A stretch of 53,710 nucleotides of DNA from Acidimicrobiaceae bacterium (GTDB lineage: Bacteria > Actinomycetota > Acidimicrobiia > Acidimicrobiales > RAAP-2): the NCBI GenBank assembly GCA_027315315.1, contig DAHUYG010000031.1:1-53710 (forward strand), written 5' to 3'. The translations under genes were made by a program, and so were the position numbers. Below, piece after piece: positions 9,401-18,590 of the stretch (position 1 is the stretch's first letter; every line of letters begins with the position of its first letter). The notes beneath the pieces are model-generated. The model ran no database searches. It worked only from the letters and a program-made list of their open reading frames with translations, and was not told where the DNA came from.

Positions 9401-11049
9401 GCCAGCTCCCGGGGTGGAAGGTCTGGCCGTGGATCGCCCGGACCCGGTACTCGACCCCGGGCGTCGAGCTCATTTCGCCCCCGCCGCACCACGACATCTA
9501 CTCGATCGAGGACATCGGCCAGCTGATCCACGACCTCAAGTCCTCGAACCCCGAGGCGAGGGTGCACGTAAAGCTCGTGGCCGAGGTTGGCGTGGGCACC
9601 GTCGCCGCCGGGGTGGCCAAGGCCCACTCCGACGTCGTGCTGATCTCGGGGCACGACGGCGGGACCGGGGCGTCGCCCATGACCTCGCTCAAGCACGCCG
9701 GCATCCCCTGGGAGCTCGGCCTCGCCGAGACCCAGCAGACGCTGCTCATGAACGGCCTGCGCGACCGCATCGTCGTCCAGGTTGACGGCCAGTTGAAGAC
9801 CGGCCGCGACGTGGTGATCGCCGCCCTGCTCGGGGCCGAGGAGTTCGGGTTCGCGACGGCGCCCCTCGTCGTGTCGGGCTGCATCATGATGCGCGTCTGC
9901 CACCTCGACACCTGTCCGGTCGGCATCGCGACCCAGAACCCGAAGCTGCGCGAGCGCTTCGGCGGCAAGCCCGAGTTCGTGACGACGTTCTTCGAGTACA
10001 TCGCGGAGGAAGTGCGCCAGCACCTCGCCGCCCTCGGGCTGCGCTCCATCGACGAGGCGGTCGGGCGTGGCGACCTCCTGGAGACCAAGGAGGCGGTGGC
10101 GCATTGGAAGGCCCGGGGCCTGGATCTCTCGCCGATCCTGGCCCAGGTGGACTCGCCCTACGACACGGCCCCCCGCCAGACCCGCCTGCAGGACCACCGG
10201 CTCGAAGCCGCGCTCGACCATCGCTTCATGGAGGCCTGCCGCCCGGCCATCGAAGAAGGCACCCGGGTCGAGGCCACCGTCGCCATCACCAACGTCGACC
10301 GCTCGGTGGGCACGCTCCTCGGATACGAGATCACCAAGCGCCGCGGCGGCGAGGGGCTGCCGGACGGCACGATCAACCTGATCTTCCGCGGCTCGGCCGG
10401 CCAGAGCTTCGGGGCGTTCGTCCCCCGCGGCGTGACCATGCGGCTGCACGGCGACGCCAACGACTACTTCGGCAAGGGCCTCTCGGGGGGCCGGTTGGTG
10501 TTGCGACCCCCCGAGGGATCCCCCTTCGCGGCCGAGGAGCAGATCATCGCGGGCAACGTCATCCTCTACGGCGCGACCGGGGGCGAGGCCTTCATCTCCG
10601 GACAGGTGGGAGAGCGCTTCTGCGTGCGCAACTCGGGCGCCATCGCCGTCGTCGAGGGCGTGGGCGACCACGGCTGCGAGTACATGACCGGCGGCCGGGT
10701 GGTCGTTCTCGGGCCGACCGGGCGCAACTTCGCCGCCGGCATGTCCGGGGGGATCGCCTTCGTTCATGACCCCGACCGCACCTTCGATCTGCGGGTCAAC
10801 CACCAGATGGTGGCGGCGGCACCGGTGGGCGACGACGACGCCGACTGGTTGTGCTCGCTCGTCATCCGGCACGCCGAGGAGACGGGTTCGGCAGTCGCCC
10901 GGCGGCTGCTCGACGACTGGCCCTCGGCGATCGCCGACATGGTGAAGGTCATGCCACGCGACTACCGGCGGGTGCTCGAGGCCATCGAGCGGGCGAAGGC
11001 CGAGGGCACCTCGGTGGACGAGGCCGTCATGGCAGTGGCCCATGGGTAA
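6454..11049 (+). CDS. gltB: Glutamate synthase large subunit
   Basis: A 1531-residue glutamate synthase alpha subunit, transferring glutamine amide nitrogen to 2-oxoglutarate in ammonium assimilation. Order: class II glutamine amidotransferase domain with the nucleophile Cys25 in HDACGVGF (a short N-terminal propeptide is expected to be removed); the central domain; the FMN-binding synthase domain with [15 protein letters not shown]; the 3Fe-4S motif Cys1143, Cys1149, Cys1154 in a C-x5-C-x4-C arrangement; and the C-terminal GXGXG beta-helix domain. ATG 6454 has GGAAGGA 5 nt upstream; an in-frame GTG at 6424 lacks such a site. It overlaps gltD by 8 nt. Length is normal for the family. Confidence 0.97.
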   Translation: MAPLDRGGTTAPNSLYDPRFEHDACGVGFVADLQGRPSHRLVRQGLEVLERLAHRGASGAEVATGDGAGILTQMPHRFLQAVAAEAGIALPGPGRYAAGLVFLPTDRDDATKARAQLAALADEERLRILGWREVPCVDETLGETARRAQPRIEQVFVQAVDPGHLEPIDLDRMAFVLRKRAEHQIDGFYVCSLSARTLVYKGMLTGHQVDEYFPDLSDDRFESGLVLVHSRFSTNTFPSWPLAHPYRYLAHNGEINTVAGNRNWMRAREALLATDKIEGDLSRIYPICTPGASDAATFDEVLELLHLGGRSLPHSVLMMIPEAWENHKTMEEDRRAFYRFHAALMEPWDGPAAIAFTDGTVIGAVLDRNGLRPARYWVTDDGLVVMASEVGVLDIDPTKVVTKGRLQPGRIFLVDTAQGRIVDDVEIKKELAAEHPYAEWLATDQIALDQLPPRHMLTPQHASVVTHQRLFGYTTEELRVLVAPMARTGAEPTGSMGSDSAIAVLSDRSRNLYDYFTQLFAQVTNPALDAIREELVTSLNATIGPEGNLLEAKPHSCRQVVMPAPIVDADDLAKLMYINEHGENPGFKAFAIDGLFPVREAGDTGRPTEAGAAALAGAIEEVRRKVSAAVSDGANVIVLSDRNSTSELAPIPSLLLVSAVHHHLVRERGRTRVGLVVETGDAREVHHMALLIGFGAAAVNPYLALESVDDMIAAGHLVGVTPRQARENYIKACCKGVLKIMSKMGISTVASYTGAQVFEAVGLDGSVIEEYFTGTTSRIGGVGLDVLAAEVAARHRLAHLDRPSELAHRELETGGEYQWRREGEYHLFNPRTVFKLQHATRARRFDVFGEYTRAVDDQSERLATLRGLFEMRPGPGGPIPIEEVEPASEIMKRFSTGAMSYGSISAEAHETLAIAMNRIGGRSNTGEGGENPERYVPDANGDLRRSAIKQVASGRFGVTSEYLVNADDLQIKISQGAKPGEGGQLPGWKVWPWIARTRYSTPGVELISPPPHHDIYSIEDIGQLIHDLKSSNPEARVHVKLVAEVGVGTVAAGVAKAHSDVVLISGHDGGTGASPMTSLKHAGIPWELGLAETQQTLLMNGLRDRIVVQVDGQLKTGRDVVIAALLGAEEFGFATAPLVVSGCIMMRVCHLDTCPVGIATQNPKLRERFGGKPEFVTTFFEYIAEEVRQHLAALGLRSIDEAVGRGDLLETKEAVAHWKARGLDLSPILAQVDSPYDTAPRQTRLQDHRLEAALDHRFMEACRPAIEEGTRVEATVAITNVDRSVGTLLGYEITKRRGGEGLPDGTINLIFRGSAGQSFGAFVPRGVTMRLHGDANDYFGKGLSGGRLVLRPPEGSPFAAEEQIIAGNVILYGATGGEAFISGQVGERFCVRNSGAIAVVEGVGDHGCEYMTGGRVVVLGPTGRNFAAGMSGGIAFVHDPDRTFDLRVNHQMVAAAPVGDDDADWLCSLVIRHAEETGSAVARRLLDDWPSAIADMVKVMPRDYRRVLEAIERAKAEGTSVDEAVMAVAHG

Positions 11050-12586
11050 GGTCACCGGGTTCATGGAGTTCGGCCGGGAGCTGCCCCGGCGACGGCCCGT
11101 CAAGGTGCGGGTCCGGGACTGGCACGAGGTCTACGAAACCTTCGACCCCGAGGCCGTCCAGCACCAAGGGGCGCGCTGCATGGACTGCGGCATCCCCTTC
11201 TGCCACGAGGGCTGCCCGCTCGGCAACCTCATCCCCGAATGGAACGACCTCGTGTACCGGGACGACTGGTCGACCGCCATCGAGCGCCTTCACGCCACCA
11301 ACAACTTCCCCGAGTTCACCGGTCGGCTGTGCCCGGCGCCCTGCGAGGCGGCCTGCGTGCTCGGGATCAACTCGGACCCCGTCACGATCGAACGCATCGA
11401 GTACGAGATCGCCGAGCGCGCCTTCGAGGAGGGCTGGGTCACCCGGCAACTCCCGAGGGAGCGCACCGGCAAGCGGGTGGCGGTCGTGGGCTCGGGACCC
11501 GCGGGCCTCGCCTGCGCCCAGCAGCTCTGCCGCGCCGGTCACGACGTGGTGGTCTTCGAGCGGGCCGAACAGCCCGGCGGTCTGCTGCGCTACGGCATCC
11601 CCGAGTTCAAGATGGAAAAGCGCGTGCTCGACCGCCGCCTGGCCCAGCTGGTCGCAGAGGGCGTCCGGTTCCGCTGTTCGACCCTCGTCGGGCTGGCACC
11701 CGAGGGCGGCCCCGAGGGATCCCACGAGCCCGGCCTCGAGCGCGGGCTCGGGAGCGCCAACGGCCCGGAGGTCCAGGTCGTCTCGGCGCGAGAGCTCCGG
11801 GAGGAGTTCGACGCCATGGTCCTGGCCGGAGGCTCGACGGTGCCCCGAGACCTGCCGGTGACCGGCCGACACCTCCGGGGCGTGCATTTCGCGATGGAGT
11901 ACCTGAAGCCGGCGAACCTCGTGCGAGAGGGGGCGCTCGCCGTCGCGCCAATCGACGCCAAGGGCAAGCACGTGATCATCATCGGGGGCGGGGACACCGG
12001 GGCCGACTGCCTCGGCACGGCCCATCGACAGGGGGCGGCCTCCGTCGAGCAGCTCGAGATCCTGCCCGAGCCGCCGGCCTCCCGAGCCCCTGACAATCCG
12101 TGGCCGACCTGGCCGACGATCCTCCGCACGTCCTCGGCGCACGAGGAGGGCGGGGAGCGGCAGTTCGCCGTCTCGACCACCGAGCTCGTCGACAACGGGT
12201 CGGGGGCCGTTGGGGCGCTCCGGGGTCAGCGCGTCGAGATCGGCTCGGACGGGGGTCGACCGACCTTCACCCCGGTGCCGGGCAGCGAGTTCGAGCTCCC
12301 GGCCGACCTCGTCCTCCTGGCGCTGGGCTTCACCGGGGCGGAGCGCCACGGGGTGGTGGGCGAGCTCGGGATCGCGTTGGCCCCGAACGGATCGGTGGCC
12401 GCCGACGCCGAGTGGGCGACCAATGTGGAGGGCGTGTTCGTCTGCGGGGACATGACGAGGGGCCAGTCGCTCATCGTGTGGGCCATCGCCGAGGGACGCT
12501 CGGCGGCGGCCAGCGTCGACCGCTGGCTCATGGGGGACTCGGCGCTCCCCGCACCGCTGCGCCCCGGCCAGCTCGCCCTTCGCTAG
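11042..12586 (+). CDS. gltD: Glutamate synthase small subunit
   Basis: A 514-residue NADPH-dependent beta subunit that feeds electrons to GltB. N-terminal cysteine clusters (Cys46, 49, 54, 58 and Cys97, 101, 105) bind 4Fe-4S centres. These are followed by the FAD-binding [12 protein letters not shown] near residues 148-159, then the NAD(P)H-binding [16 protein letters not shown], and a C-terminal [21 protein letters not shown] typical of the pyridine nucleotide-disulfide oxidoreductase fold. It starts 8 nt inside the gltB end, so the two are coupled. Convergent with the next gene. Confidence 0.97.
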   Translation: MGKVTGFMEFGRELPRRRPVKVRVRDWHEVYETFDPEAVQHQGARCMDCGIPFCHEGCPLGNLIPEWNDLVYRDDWSTAIERLHATNNFPEFTGRLCPAPCEAACVLGINSDPVTIERIEYEIAERAFEEGWVTRQLPRERTGKRVAVVGSGPAGLACAQQLCRAGHDVVVFERAEQPGGLLRYGIPEFKMEKRVLDRRLAQLVAEGVRFRCSTLVGLAPEGGPEGSHEPGLERGLGSANGPEVQVVSARELREEFDAMVLAGGSTVPRDLPVTGRHLRGVHFAMEYLKPANLVREGALAVAPIDAKGKHVIIIGGGDTGADCLGTAHRQGAASVEQLEILPEPPASRAPDNPWPTWPTILRTSSAHEEGGERQFAVSTTELVDNGSGAVGALRGQRVEIGSDGGRPTFTPVPGSEFELPADLVLLALGFTGAERHGVVGELGIALAPNGSVAADAEWATNVEGVFVCGDMTRGQSLIVWAIAEGRSAAASVDRWLMGDSALPAPLRPGQLALR

Positions 12587-12604
12587 CCCGGAGGCCCACC
12601 CGCG

Positions 12605-13228
12605 TCAGGACATCACCGGCAGGACGTCGGCCAGCGCCCCGGTGGGCGCGACTCGCCCGGTCGCCTGGTGCACCCAGTCCTGGGCGGGCAGGCCACGAGC
12701 GAGCGCGACGAGGTCGGCCCGACGCGCCGAGAGCGCCTCGAGCAGTGCCTCGGCGGCAATCTCGAGCGCACCGGCGCGGGGGTTCACCGGCGGATTGAGG
12801 TCCCCGCCGTGGACGACCGCCTCGACGCAGCGGGTCCTCAGGTAGTCACCGAGCGCGATCGTCCCCTGGATCGTCGTCACCGAGACGGCCAGGTCGGCAG
12901 CGAGCAGCCCGGGCACCGCCCTTCGATAGCGGGACTCGAAGTCGAGGTCGGCGTGCGCGGAGCGCCGCGCCACAGCGTCGATCGTCTCACCCAACGCGCT
13001 CGTGCCGGCGAGGTTGGCGGCCAGCGAGAGGCGGCCGGCTTGCTCCGGCGCGGCCGTTTCGAGGAACCGCTCGAGGAGGGTCGGCTGGATCGCGAGATGG
13101 GCGACGACCTCGCGGTTGGTCCAGCCGGCGATCCTCGAGGGCGACTCGAGGTCGATCGAGCGGAGCGCAACGGCGATGCGCTGCCACTGGTCGACGAGCG
13201 CACCGGGCAACGAGTCGGCCCTCGCCAT
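12605..13228 (-). CDS. Maleylpyruvate isomerase / DinB-like family protein
   Basis: A 207-residue helical protein of the MDMPI/DinB-like superfamily, many of whose actinobacterial members are mycothiol-dependent transferases. Visible signatures: an N-terminal helix with the GWTNREVVAHLA motif (a His that is often a metal ligand) and the later GDYLRTRCVEAVVHGGDL segment with the second His-containing motif. Actual substrate cannot be inferred. ATG 13228 lies 8 nt after a TATGAT box with no ribosome binding site, suggesting a leaderless transcript. It is convergent with gltD (18 nt gap). Confidence 0.72.
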   Translation of the reverse strand: MARADSLPGALVDQWQRIAVALRSIDLESPSRIAGWTNREVVAHLAIQPTLLERFLETAAPEQAGRLSLAANLAGTSALGETIDAVARRSAHADLDFESRYRRAVPGLLAADLAVSVTTIQGTIALGDYLRTRCVEAVVHGGDLNPPVNPRAGALEIAAEALLEALSARRADLVALARGLPAQDWVHQATGRVAPTGALADVLPVMS

Positions 13229-13236
13229 GCGAGCGG

Positions 13237-13242
13237 ATCATA
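13237..13242 (-). promoter_or_regulatory. -10 box TATGAT of the MDMPI-like gene
   Basis: TATGAT on the minus strand lies 8 nt before ATG 13228 with no Shine-Dalgarno sequence, one member of the recurring TAnnnT-start pattern. Confidence 0.5.
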
Positions 13243-13315
13243 GGACCAGGTCCTCGTCCCACCGCCCCGGTGGTGCAGGGCCCGAGACCCTGCGGCGGGC
13301 GTGCCGCCGAATGCG

Positions 13316-13558
13316 TTACTCGCCGCCGGAGGACCCTGCGGCCTTCTTCCTTTCGGCCCGCAGCACCCGGCGGATGCTGAGCGGGAGGGCCACGGCCATG
13401 CCGAGGGGGAGCAGCCACCATGCGGGCACCGATGCGTGGGCCACGACCTTGGTGAGGGCCAACCCGGCGACGACGAACGCTGCGATCCGCCAGTCGTCCC
13501 CGACCACGAAGTCGTACCAGAAGGCCAGGAACTGCCTGAGCCGGCGCATCATCCTCAT
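13316..13558 (-). CDS. Small membrane protein
   Basis: An 80-residue protein with two predicted membrane segments (roughly residues 24-40 and 46-62) flanked by basic residues, and a hydrophilic Lys/Arg-rich tail. Its start ATG 13558 overlaps the stop of the upstream membrane protein gene in an ATGA. It is therefore probably made together with that transporter-like protein and may be an accessory subunit. No family recognised. Confidence 0.7.
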   Translation of the reverse strand: MRMMRRLRQFLAFWYDFVVGDDWRIAAFVVAGLALTKVVAHASVPAWWLLPLGMAVALPLSIRRVLRAERKKAAGSSGGE

Positions 13559-14319
13559 TCCACCTCGCTCGCCGCGGCCAACGCCGTGGGCGCGCCCACG
13601 CGGGAGCGCAAGATGGCCGCGATCGCGAGGGCGAACAACGCGTACAGCGGGATCAGGGCGAGGAGTGCGGCGTCGCTGCCCGGCCAGTGCGCGCCGGCAC
13701 CCTCGGCCCCCCAGAAGGTGCCGAACCCCGTCAGCATGACGCCCACCACGAACTTCATCGTGTTCTCGGGCACGCGGGCGAGGGGGGCCCGGATTGCGAC
13801 GCCGAGCGCCACCACCACAACGACGGCCGCCCCGGCGGCCACGGCGGCCAGGCCGATGTCGTGCTGGTTGCTCCCGAAGGTCAAGACGATGAAGGCAACC
13901 TCGAGGCCCTCGAGCACGACCCCCTTGAACGAGAGGGTGAAGGCGTACCAGTCATGGACGATCCCGACCCGCCTTCCCTCGGCGGCACGAGCGGCCGCCA
14001 GCTCCTTGTCGAAGATCGCCTGCTCGTCGTGGAGGGCCTTGTGGCCGCTCGCCCTTAGGACCGCCTTGCGCAACCACTGCAGCCCGAAGACGAGGAGGAG
14101 CCCGCCCACGACGAGGCGAAGCCACTGCAGGGGGATGGCGGTGAGCGCAGGGCCGAGCGCACCGGTGACGAGCGCCAGAACGAGCAGACCACCGACGACC
14201 CCGGCGATCGCCGAGCGCCAGTCCCGGGCGGTCCCAGCCGCCAGCACGATCGTGGTCGCCTCGACCGCTTCCACGGCGCAGGCCAGGAACACCGCGACAA
14301 ACAGGGCGCCGCTGCTCAC
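13555..14319 (-). CDS. Multi-pass membrane protein with two ExxE motifs (COG4280-like, possible metal-ion transporter)
   Basis: A 254-residue polytopic membrane protein with about six or seven hydrophobic segments. It has two-fold internal symmetry: AVEAVEATTIVL in the first helix and VVLEGLEVAFIVLTFG in the middle, each carrying Glu-x-x-Glu. ExxE pairs in such repeats recall FTR1-type iron permeases and GDT1/UPF0016 cation exchangers, so cation transport is a reasonable inference but not proven. A charged cytoplasmic loop (about residues 85-120) separates the halves. GTG 14319 follows a GGAGA-like site. It overlaps the next small membrane gene by 4 nt and is divergent from the chrB-like gene across a palindrome. 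Confidence 0.72.
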   Translation of the reverse strand: MSSGALFVAVFLACAVEAVEATTIVLAAGTARDWRSAIAGVVGGLLVLALVTGALGPALTAIPLQWLRLVVGGLLLVFGLQWLRKAVLRASGHKALHDEQAIFDKELAAARAAEGRRVGIVHDWYAFTLSFKGVVLEGLEVAFIVLTFGSNQHDIGLAAVAAGAAVVVVVALGVAIRAPLARVPENTMKFVVGVMLTGFGTFWGAEGAGAHWPGSDAALLALIPLYALFALAIAAILRSRVGAPTALAAASEVE

Positions 14320-14375
14320 CTCTCCGAGGTCTCCTTCGAGGGTCCGCCCGGCCCGAGGCCGGGCAATGGAGGGAA

Positions 14376-14389
14376 CTAACCGTGGTTAG
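14376..14389. promoter_or_regulatory. Perfect palindrome CTAACC-GT-GGTTAG in divergent promoter region
   Basis: A 14-nt perfect dyad with a 2-nt centre, unusually A/T-containing for this GC-rich chromosome. It lies in the 230-nt gap between the ExxE membrane operon and the chrB-like gene. Its size and position fit a dimeric repressor operator controlling one or both directions. The binding protein is unknown. Confidence 0.5.
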
Positions 14390-14549
14390 ATTACTGGCGT
14401 CACAGGCTTGCCGCCATCACCCTTGTCAAGCCCGGGACAGGGCCGCCGCCGAGCGGTGCGCGCGGCCGAGGCCGGGCGACGGTGCCGCCAGAGTGCGCGC
14501 GATCCCACGGGTCCTGGCCGGCGGTGCGCCGAGGCAGCACAATCGCGGC

Positions 14550-15104
14550 ATGGAGCGACCGGGCAACGTCGGCCCCCGACCCTGGCTCGTGCTGGTGTAC
14601 AAGGTCCCCTCGGAGCCCACCCGGCTCCGTGCGACCGTCTGGCGCCGGGTGAAGGGGATGGGGGCCGTCTACCTGCAGAGCGGCGTGGCGACGTTGCCGG
14701 ATTCCGCATCCTCCGAGCGCGCCCTGCGGATGCTCCGTCACGAGATCATCGAGATGGGCGGGACCGCCGCCCTGCTGTCGGCATCCGCACTGGTCGGCGA
14801 CGACGAGATCACGGCCAAGTTCAACGCGGCGCGCAACGACGAGTACGAGGAGATCGTCGATCGCTGCCAGGACTTCCTCGAGCAGGTGGCCAAGGAGGTG
14901 CGGGCGAAGCACTTCACCTTTGCCGAGTTGGAGGAGAACGAGGTCGACCTGGCCAAGCTGCGCGGCTGGTTCGCGAAGGTGGAGGAGCGCGACGTGCTCG
15001 GGGGGTCGGGACGCCCCGAAGCGCTGAAGGCGCTGGAGGAGTGCGCGGCGGCGATCGACGACTACGCCAACCGGGTCTACGTGGAGGAGTCCGACGAGCT
15101 GTGA
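14550..15104 (+). CDS. ChrB N-terminal domain-like protein
   Basis: A 184-residue protein matching the N-terminal domain of ChrB, the chromate-responsive regulator/resistance protein: PWLVLVYKVPSEPTRLRATVWRR, then GAVYLQSGVATLPDS, followed by a helical ARNDEYEEIVDRCQDFLEQV stretch. It lacks the larger second domain of full ChrB. The start at ATG 14550 begins just before the conserved strand; a CACAAT hexamer lies exactly 6 nt upstream and no good ribosome site is present, consistent with a leaderless start. No chrA chromate transporter is adjacent; the divergent membrane operon is the nearest candidate partner. Function by analogy only. Confidence 0.75.
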   Translation: MERPGNVGPRPWLVLVYKVPSEPTRLRATVWRRVKGMGAVYLQSGVATLPDSASSERALRMLRHEIIEMGGTAALLSASALVGDDEITAKFNAARNDEYEEIVDRCQDFLEQVAKEVRAKHFTFAELEENEVDLAKLRGWFAKVEERDVLGGSGRPEALKALEECAAAIDDYANRVYVEESDEL

Positions 15105-15138
15105 CGCCGTCGCGCCCCGCCCGCGGGGCGCGACGGCG
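15105..15138. terminator. Bidirectional stem-loop terminator between convergent genes
   Basis: Perfect 14-nt arms (15105-15118 and 15125-15138) with a 6-nt loop lie directly after the chrB-like stop and 21 nt before the tricorn stop on the other strand. There is no T-tract, which is common for actinobacterial terminators. Confidence 0.75.
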
Positions 15139-15159
15139 AGCCGGGTCGCTCCGGCGGCG

Positions 15160-18100
15160 TCACGGGCGCGGGGGAAGCGGCGGGGGGCGCCGTGAGGGTC
15201 GGGTGGCGGGATCGGGGGGCGACGCCGCCGGACGAAGCTCGAGCAGCGCCGACAACTCGACGAGGGCTCGGTCGAGCTGTGGGTCCTCGCCGGCGGGCCA
15301 GGCCTGGGGTGGGATCGGCACCTCGATGTCCGGATCGACCCCGTGGTTTTCCACCTCCCAGCCCAGATCCTCGAACCAGAACGCGTACCGGGGCTGGGTG
15401 ACCCGGGTCCCGTCCACGAGCGAGTAGCGGCCGTCGATCCCGATGACCCCACCCCACGTGCGGGTGCCGATCACCGGCCCGAGCCGGCGCAGCTTGATCG
15501 CAGCGGTGACGATGTCGCCGTCGGAGCCGGCCTGCTCGTTCACGACCGCGACGAGGGGCCCGCGGGGGGCGTCGGCCGGATAGGTCTCGGCGTTGTGGTG
15601 CCGGACGATGTCCCACCCGAGGACGGTGCGCGCCAGCTTCTCGACCACGAGCTGGGAAACGTGGCCCCCGGCGTTGTCTCGCAGGTCGACGATGAGCGAC
15701 TCCCGGGCGACCTCGACGCGCAGGTCGCGATGGAGCTGCGCCCAGCCGTTGCCCATCATGTCGGGGACGTGCAGGTAACCGGCCCGTCCGGCGGTCGCCG
15801 CATGGACGGCCGAGCGACGGTCGGCCACCCACGCCTGGTAGCGCAGCGGGCGCTCGTCGGAAAGGGGCGTCACCACGACGTCGCGTCGCTGGCCGTCGAT
15901 CCCCTCGACGCCGAGCGCGACCGGTCGATTCGCCGCACCCACGAGGGCGGCCGCCGGCCCGAACCGCGGATCGACCTCCACGCCGTCGACCGCGACGATC
16001 GCCTCGCCCACGGCGACCGAGGCGCCCGGGGCGAGGAGCGGGGCGCGGGCGGCCGGGACCGAGGACTCGCCGGGCAGCACCGCCCGGACCCGCCAGCGGC
16101 CGTCCTCTCCTCTTGCCAGGTCGGCCCCGAGGAGCCCGAGCCGGCGCAGCTCGTCGACCGGGCGTGCCGGCGGCTCCTCGTACGCGTGCGACGACCCGAG
16201 CTCGCCCTGGACCTCCCAGAACAGCTCGGAGAGCTCGCTGCGGGTGGAGATCCGGGCCACGAGGGGGCGGTACCGGGCCACCACGCCCGCCCAGTCGACG
16301 TCGGCCATGTCCTCGATCCAGAAGTGGTCGCGCATGAGGCGCGCCGCCTCGTCGAACATCTGGTGCCACTCGAGCATCGGGTCGACCTGCAGCCGGATCC
16401 GCCCGGTGTCGACGTCGACGCGCTCGGAGGCCCCCTCGCCCCCCGGCGCGGGCGGCTCGACCCGCGCGGTGGACGGGGCGACGAAGAGGCTCTCGCCGTC
16501 GATCACCACGACCGACTTCCCGTCGCCGGTCACCTCGACCGAGCGAGCCGAGTCGGCGAGGGTGAGCTGGCGTCGCCTGCCGAAGTCATAGCGGACCAGT
16601 GTCGGCTTGGCCACCTCGGCGTCCGGCTTCGCCCGCTCGTCGCCGAGGACCCCCACCAGCGGCTCGTTGATCCAGAGAAGGCCACCCTCGGCCGCCCGAA
16701 GCTGGCGGTAACGGGCGGCGGGCACCGGCACCGCCACCACCCGCTCGGCGAGGTTCTCGGGGTCGACGACGACCAACGGGATCGGCGGCGGGTGCCCATC
16801 GTGGTCGTCTTCGTGTCCGGCATCGGCGTCGTCCCCGGGACGAAGGGCCCGCCCCTCGAGCTCGGCGCCGAAGGGGGAGGGCGTCGAGGAGGCGAGCGCC
16901 ACCACATATGGCCGGGTCGCAGCGGGGAAGAAGAGGTCAAAGACGTGGCTGTCGTAGACGGGGTCAAAGGTGCGGGCCGACAGGAAGGCGAGATAGCGGC
17001 CATCGAGCGTGAACACCGGGTCGTGGTCGTCGAAGCGCATCGGGGTGACCTCGAGGATGTCGCGGGACCCCTCGCCCTGCACCCGGGCCATGCGGATCTG
17101 GCGTAGTGGCTCGGGTCCGGCGTGCGACCAGGCGAGCCACGACGAGTCCGGGGAGAACGACAGCCCGCTCGGGTTGTCGTCGAGCGACTGGTCGATCTGG
17201 GTGATCGTTCCCGACGCGGCTTCGACGACCACCACCCGACCGTCGTGGGTGGCGACCCCGAGAAGCGCCCCGTCGGGAGAGGCCGAGAGCTCGAGGACCC
17301 GGCCGAGCCGGCCGGCACCGATGCGCACCCGTTCCCCAGAATCCCGGCCGAGGACGGCCCCGATCTCGATCGCGTCCTCTCCATCGGCGTCGGTGACCCA
17401 TGCGACGCGCTCGGATCCAAGGACGCGGGGGAGCCTCGCCCGTACCGGCCCCCCGCCGCCGAGCACCCGGGCCGGACCGTCACGATGCGTGAGCCAGACG
17501 ATCGAGCCCCGGACCTCGACCGCACTGGCCCGGCCGGTTCGCTCCGGGGCGACCTCGCCCAGATGCTCCGAGGCCCGGATCGGGAAGGCGGTGGCCCCGC
17601 TGCGGGCGCCGCCGAGCTCGACCTCGATGCGCCGGGGCGTGGAGACAGGGGAGAGGTCCTCGACGAGGTAGAGGTCGCCGGCGCACTGATAGGTGAGCCG
17701 GGCGCCGTCGCTGTGCGCGGCCCGCGCGTAGAACTCGGCGTGGTCACTGTGGCGCCGGAGGTCCGAACCGTCGGGGAGGACCGAGTAGACGTTGCCCACG
17801 CCCTCGTGGTCCGACACGAAGACCACTCGTCCCTCGATCCAACCGGGGTCCTCGAGCTGCCCGTCGAGCCCGCCCAAGAAGCGCTCGAAGGCACCCGACC
17901 CGGCGACGTCGATCCATAGCTTTGCCGCCGTGCCGCCGCGGTAGCGCTTCCATGACGCGCCGCGCGACGGGCTCTGGTCGCGCCCGAGCACCACCGCGCC
18001 GTCCGGCCCGGCGGCGAACCCGGTGATGGGCCCGTATCCGAGCCGCTCCGCCGGCCCGCCGTCCGCCGGTACCGCGTACGCCCAGGTCCGGCTCCGGAAC

Positions 18101-18432
18101 GGCTCACCGACCGCGCTGATGACCAGCACCTCGTCCTCGTTGCGCCACCCGATGACCCTCGTGAAGGGGTCGCCCCAGTAGGTGATGCGCCGTGCCGGGC
18201 CGCCATCGAGCGCGACCACGTAGGCCTCGGGCGCCCCGTCGCGGCGCCCGGTGTAGGCGACGGCCCGGCCCCCCGGCGAGAGACGCAGGTTGGACACCGG
18301 CTCGTGGTCCGCGCTGAGGCGCCGGGCCGTCGGCGTCGAGATGGAGACGATCCAGACGTCGTCGTCGCAGGCAAAGGCGAGGAGGTCCCCCGCGATGGTG
18401 GGGAAGCGGAGGAACGGGCGCTCGGCGATCAC
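15160..18432 (-). CDS. Tricorn protease
   Basis: A 1090-residue tricorn-like serine protease, a large self-assembling peptidase that trims oligopeptides produced by the proteasome and other proteases. The N-terminal half is WD/TolB-like beta-propeller sequence (RPFLRFPTIAGDLLAFACDDDVW, then repeated SPDG...LAW units). The C-terminal half has the C1 helical domain, a PDZ domain and the catalytic core: ELGSSHAYEEP holds the catalytic His, NEQAGSDGD the nucleophilic Ser, and GVDPDIEVP lies near the end. Length matches characterised tricorns. GTG 18432 is chosen because it starts the first propeller strand and lies 6 nt after a TACGGT box; the open frame to 18627 has no coding character. Confidence 0.93.
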   Translation of the reverse strand: MIAERPFLRFPTIAGDLLAFACDDDVWIVSISTPTARRLSADHEPVSNLRLSPGGRAVAYTGRRDGAPEAYVVALDGGPARRITYWGDPFTRVIGWRNEDEVLVISAVGEPFRSRTWAYAVPADGGPAERLGYGPITGFAAGPDGAVVLGRDQSPSRGASWKRYRGGTAAKLWIDVAGSGAFERFLGGLDGQLEDPGWIEGRVVFVSDHEGVGNVYSVLPDGSDLRRHSDHAEFYARAAHSDGARLTYQCAGDLYLVEDLSPVSTPRRIEVELGGARSGATAFPIRASEHLGEVAPERTGRASAVEVRGSIVWLTHRDGPARVLGGGGPVRARLPRVLGSERVAWVTDADGEDAIEIGAVLGRDSGERVRIGAGRLGRVLELSASPDGALLGVATHDGRVVVVEAASGTITQIDQSLDDNPSGLSFSPDSSWLAWSHAGPEPLRQIRMARVQGEGSRDILEVTPMRFDDHDPVFTLDGRYLAFLSARTFDPVYDSHVFDLFFPAATRPYVVALASSTPSPFGAELEGRALRPGDDADAGHEDDHDGHPPPIPLVVVDPENLAERVVAVPVPAARYRQLRAAEGGLLWINEPLVGVLGDERAKPDAEVAKPTLVRYDFGRRRQLTLADSARSVEVTGDGKSVVVIDGESLFVAPSTARVEPPAPGGEGASERVDVDTGRIRLQVDPMLEWHQMFDEAARLMRDHFWIEDMADVDWAGVVARYRPLVARISTRSELSELFWEVQGELGSSHAYEEPPARPVDELRRLGLLGADLARGEDGRWRVRAVLPGESSVPAARAPLLAPGASVAVGEAIVAVDGVEVDPRFGPAAALVGAANRPVALGVEGIDGQRRDVVVTPLSDERPLRYQAWVADRRSAVHAATAGRAGYLHVPDMMGNGWAQLHRDLRVEVARESLIVDLRDNAGGHVSQLVVEKLARTVLGWDIVRHHNAETYPADAPRGPLVAVVNEQAGSDGDIVTAAIKLRRLGPVIGTRTWGGVIGIDGRYSLVDGTRVTQPRYAFWFEDLGWEVENHGVDPDIEVPIPPQAWPAGEDPQLDRALVELSALLELRPAASPPDPATRPSRRPPPLPPRP

Positions 18433-18438
18433 CGCCCG

Positions 18439-18444
18439 ACCGTA
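18439..18444 (-). promoter_or_regulatory. -10 box TACGGT of the tricorn gene
   Basis: On the minus strand TACGGT is followed by 6 nt and GTG 18432 with no Shine-Dalgarno sequence, predicting a leaderless tricorn mRNA. Confidence 0.55.
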
Positions 18445-18590
18445 TCTGGCGGTGATCGCCGGCCGCCCCCAGGGCGGACTGTCGCCTTGATGACGACGTC
18501 GTCTCGATGGCCGTCCGGGGCGCCGGGAGCTTGGTGGCCGGTGCTCTCGGCCGCGCTCGTCGAGTCGCTCGACGCCGCCCGAGCCCCCGG

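Noticed and set aside
8344..11103. 919-residue minus-strand open frame opposite gltB
   Set aside because: It is antisense to a convincing, full-length gltB with intact motifs; its translation is low-complexity His/Arg/Asp-rich, as expected for a GC-rich shadow frame.
15343..17106. 587-residue plus-strand frame opposite tricorn
   Set aside because: Antisense to the tricorn catalytic half; composition is typical of a shadow frame.
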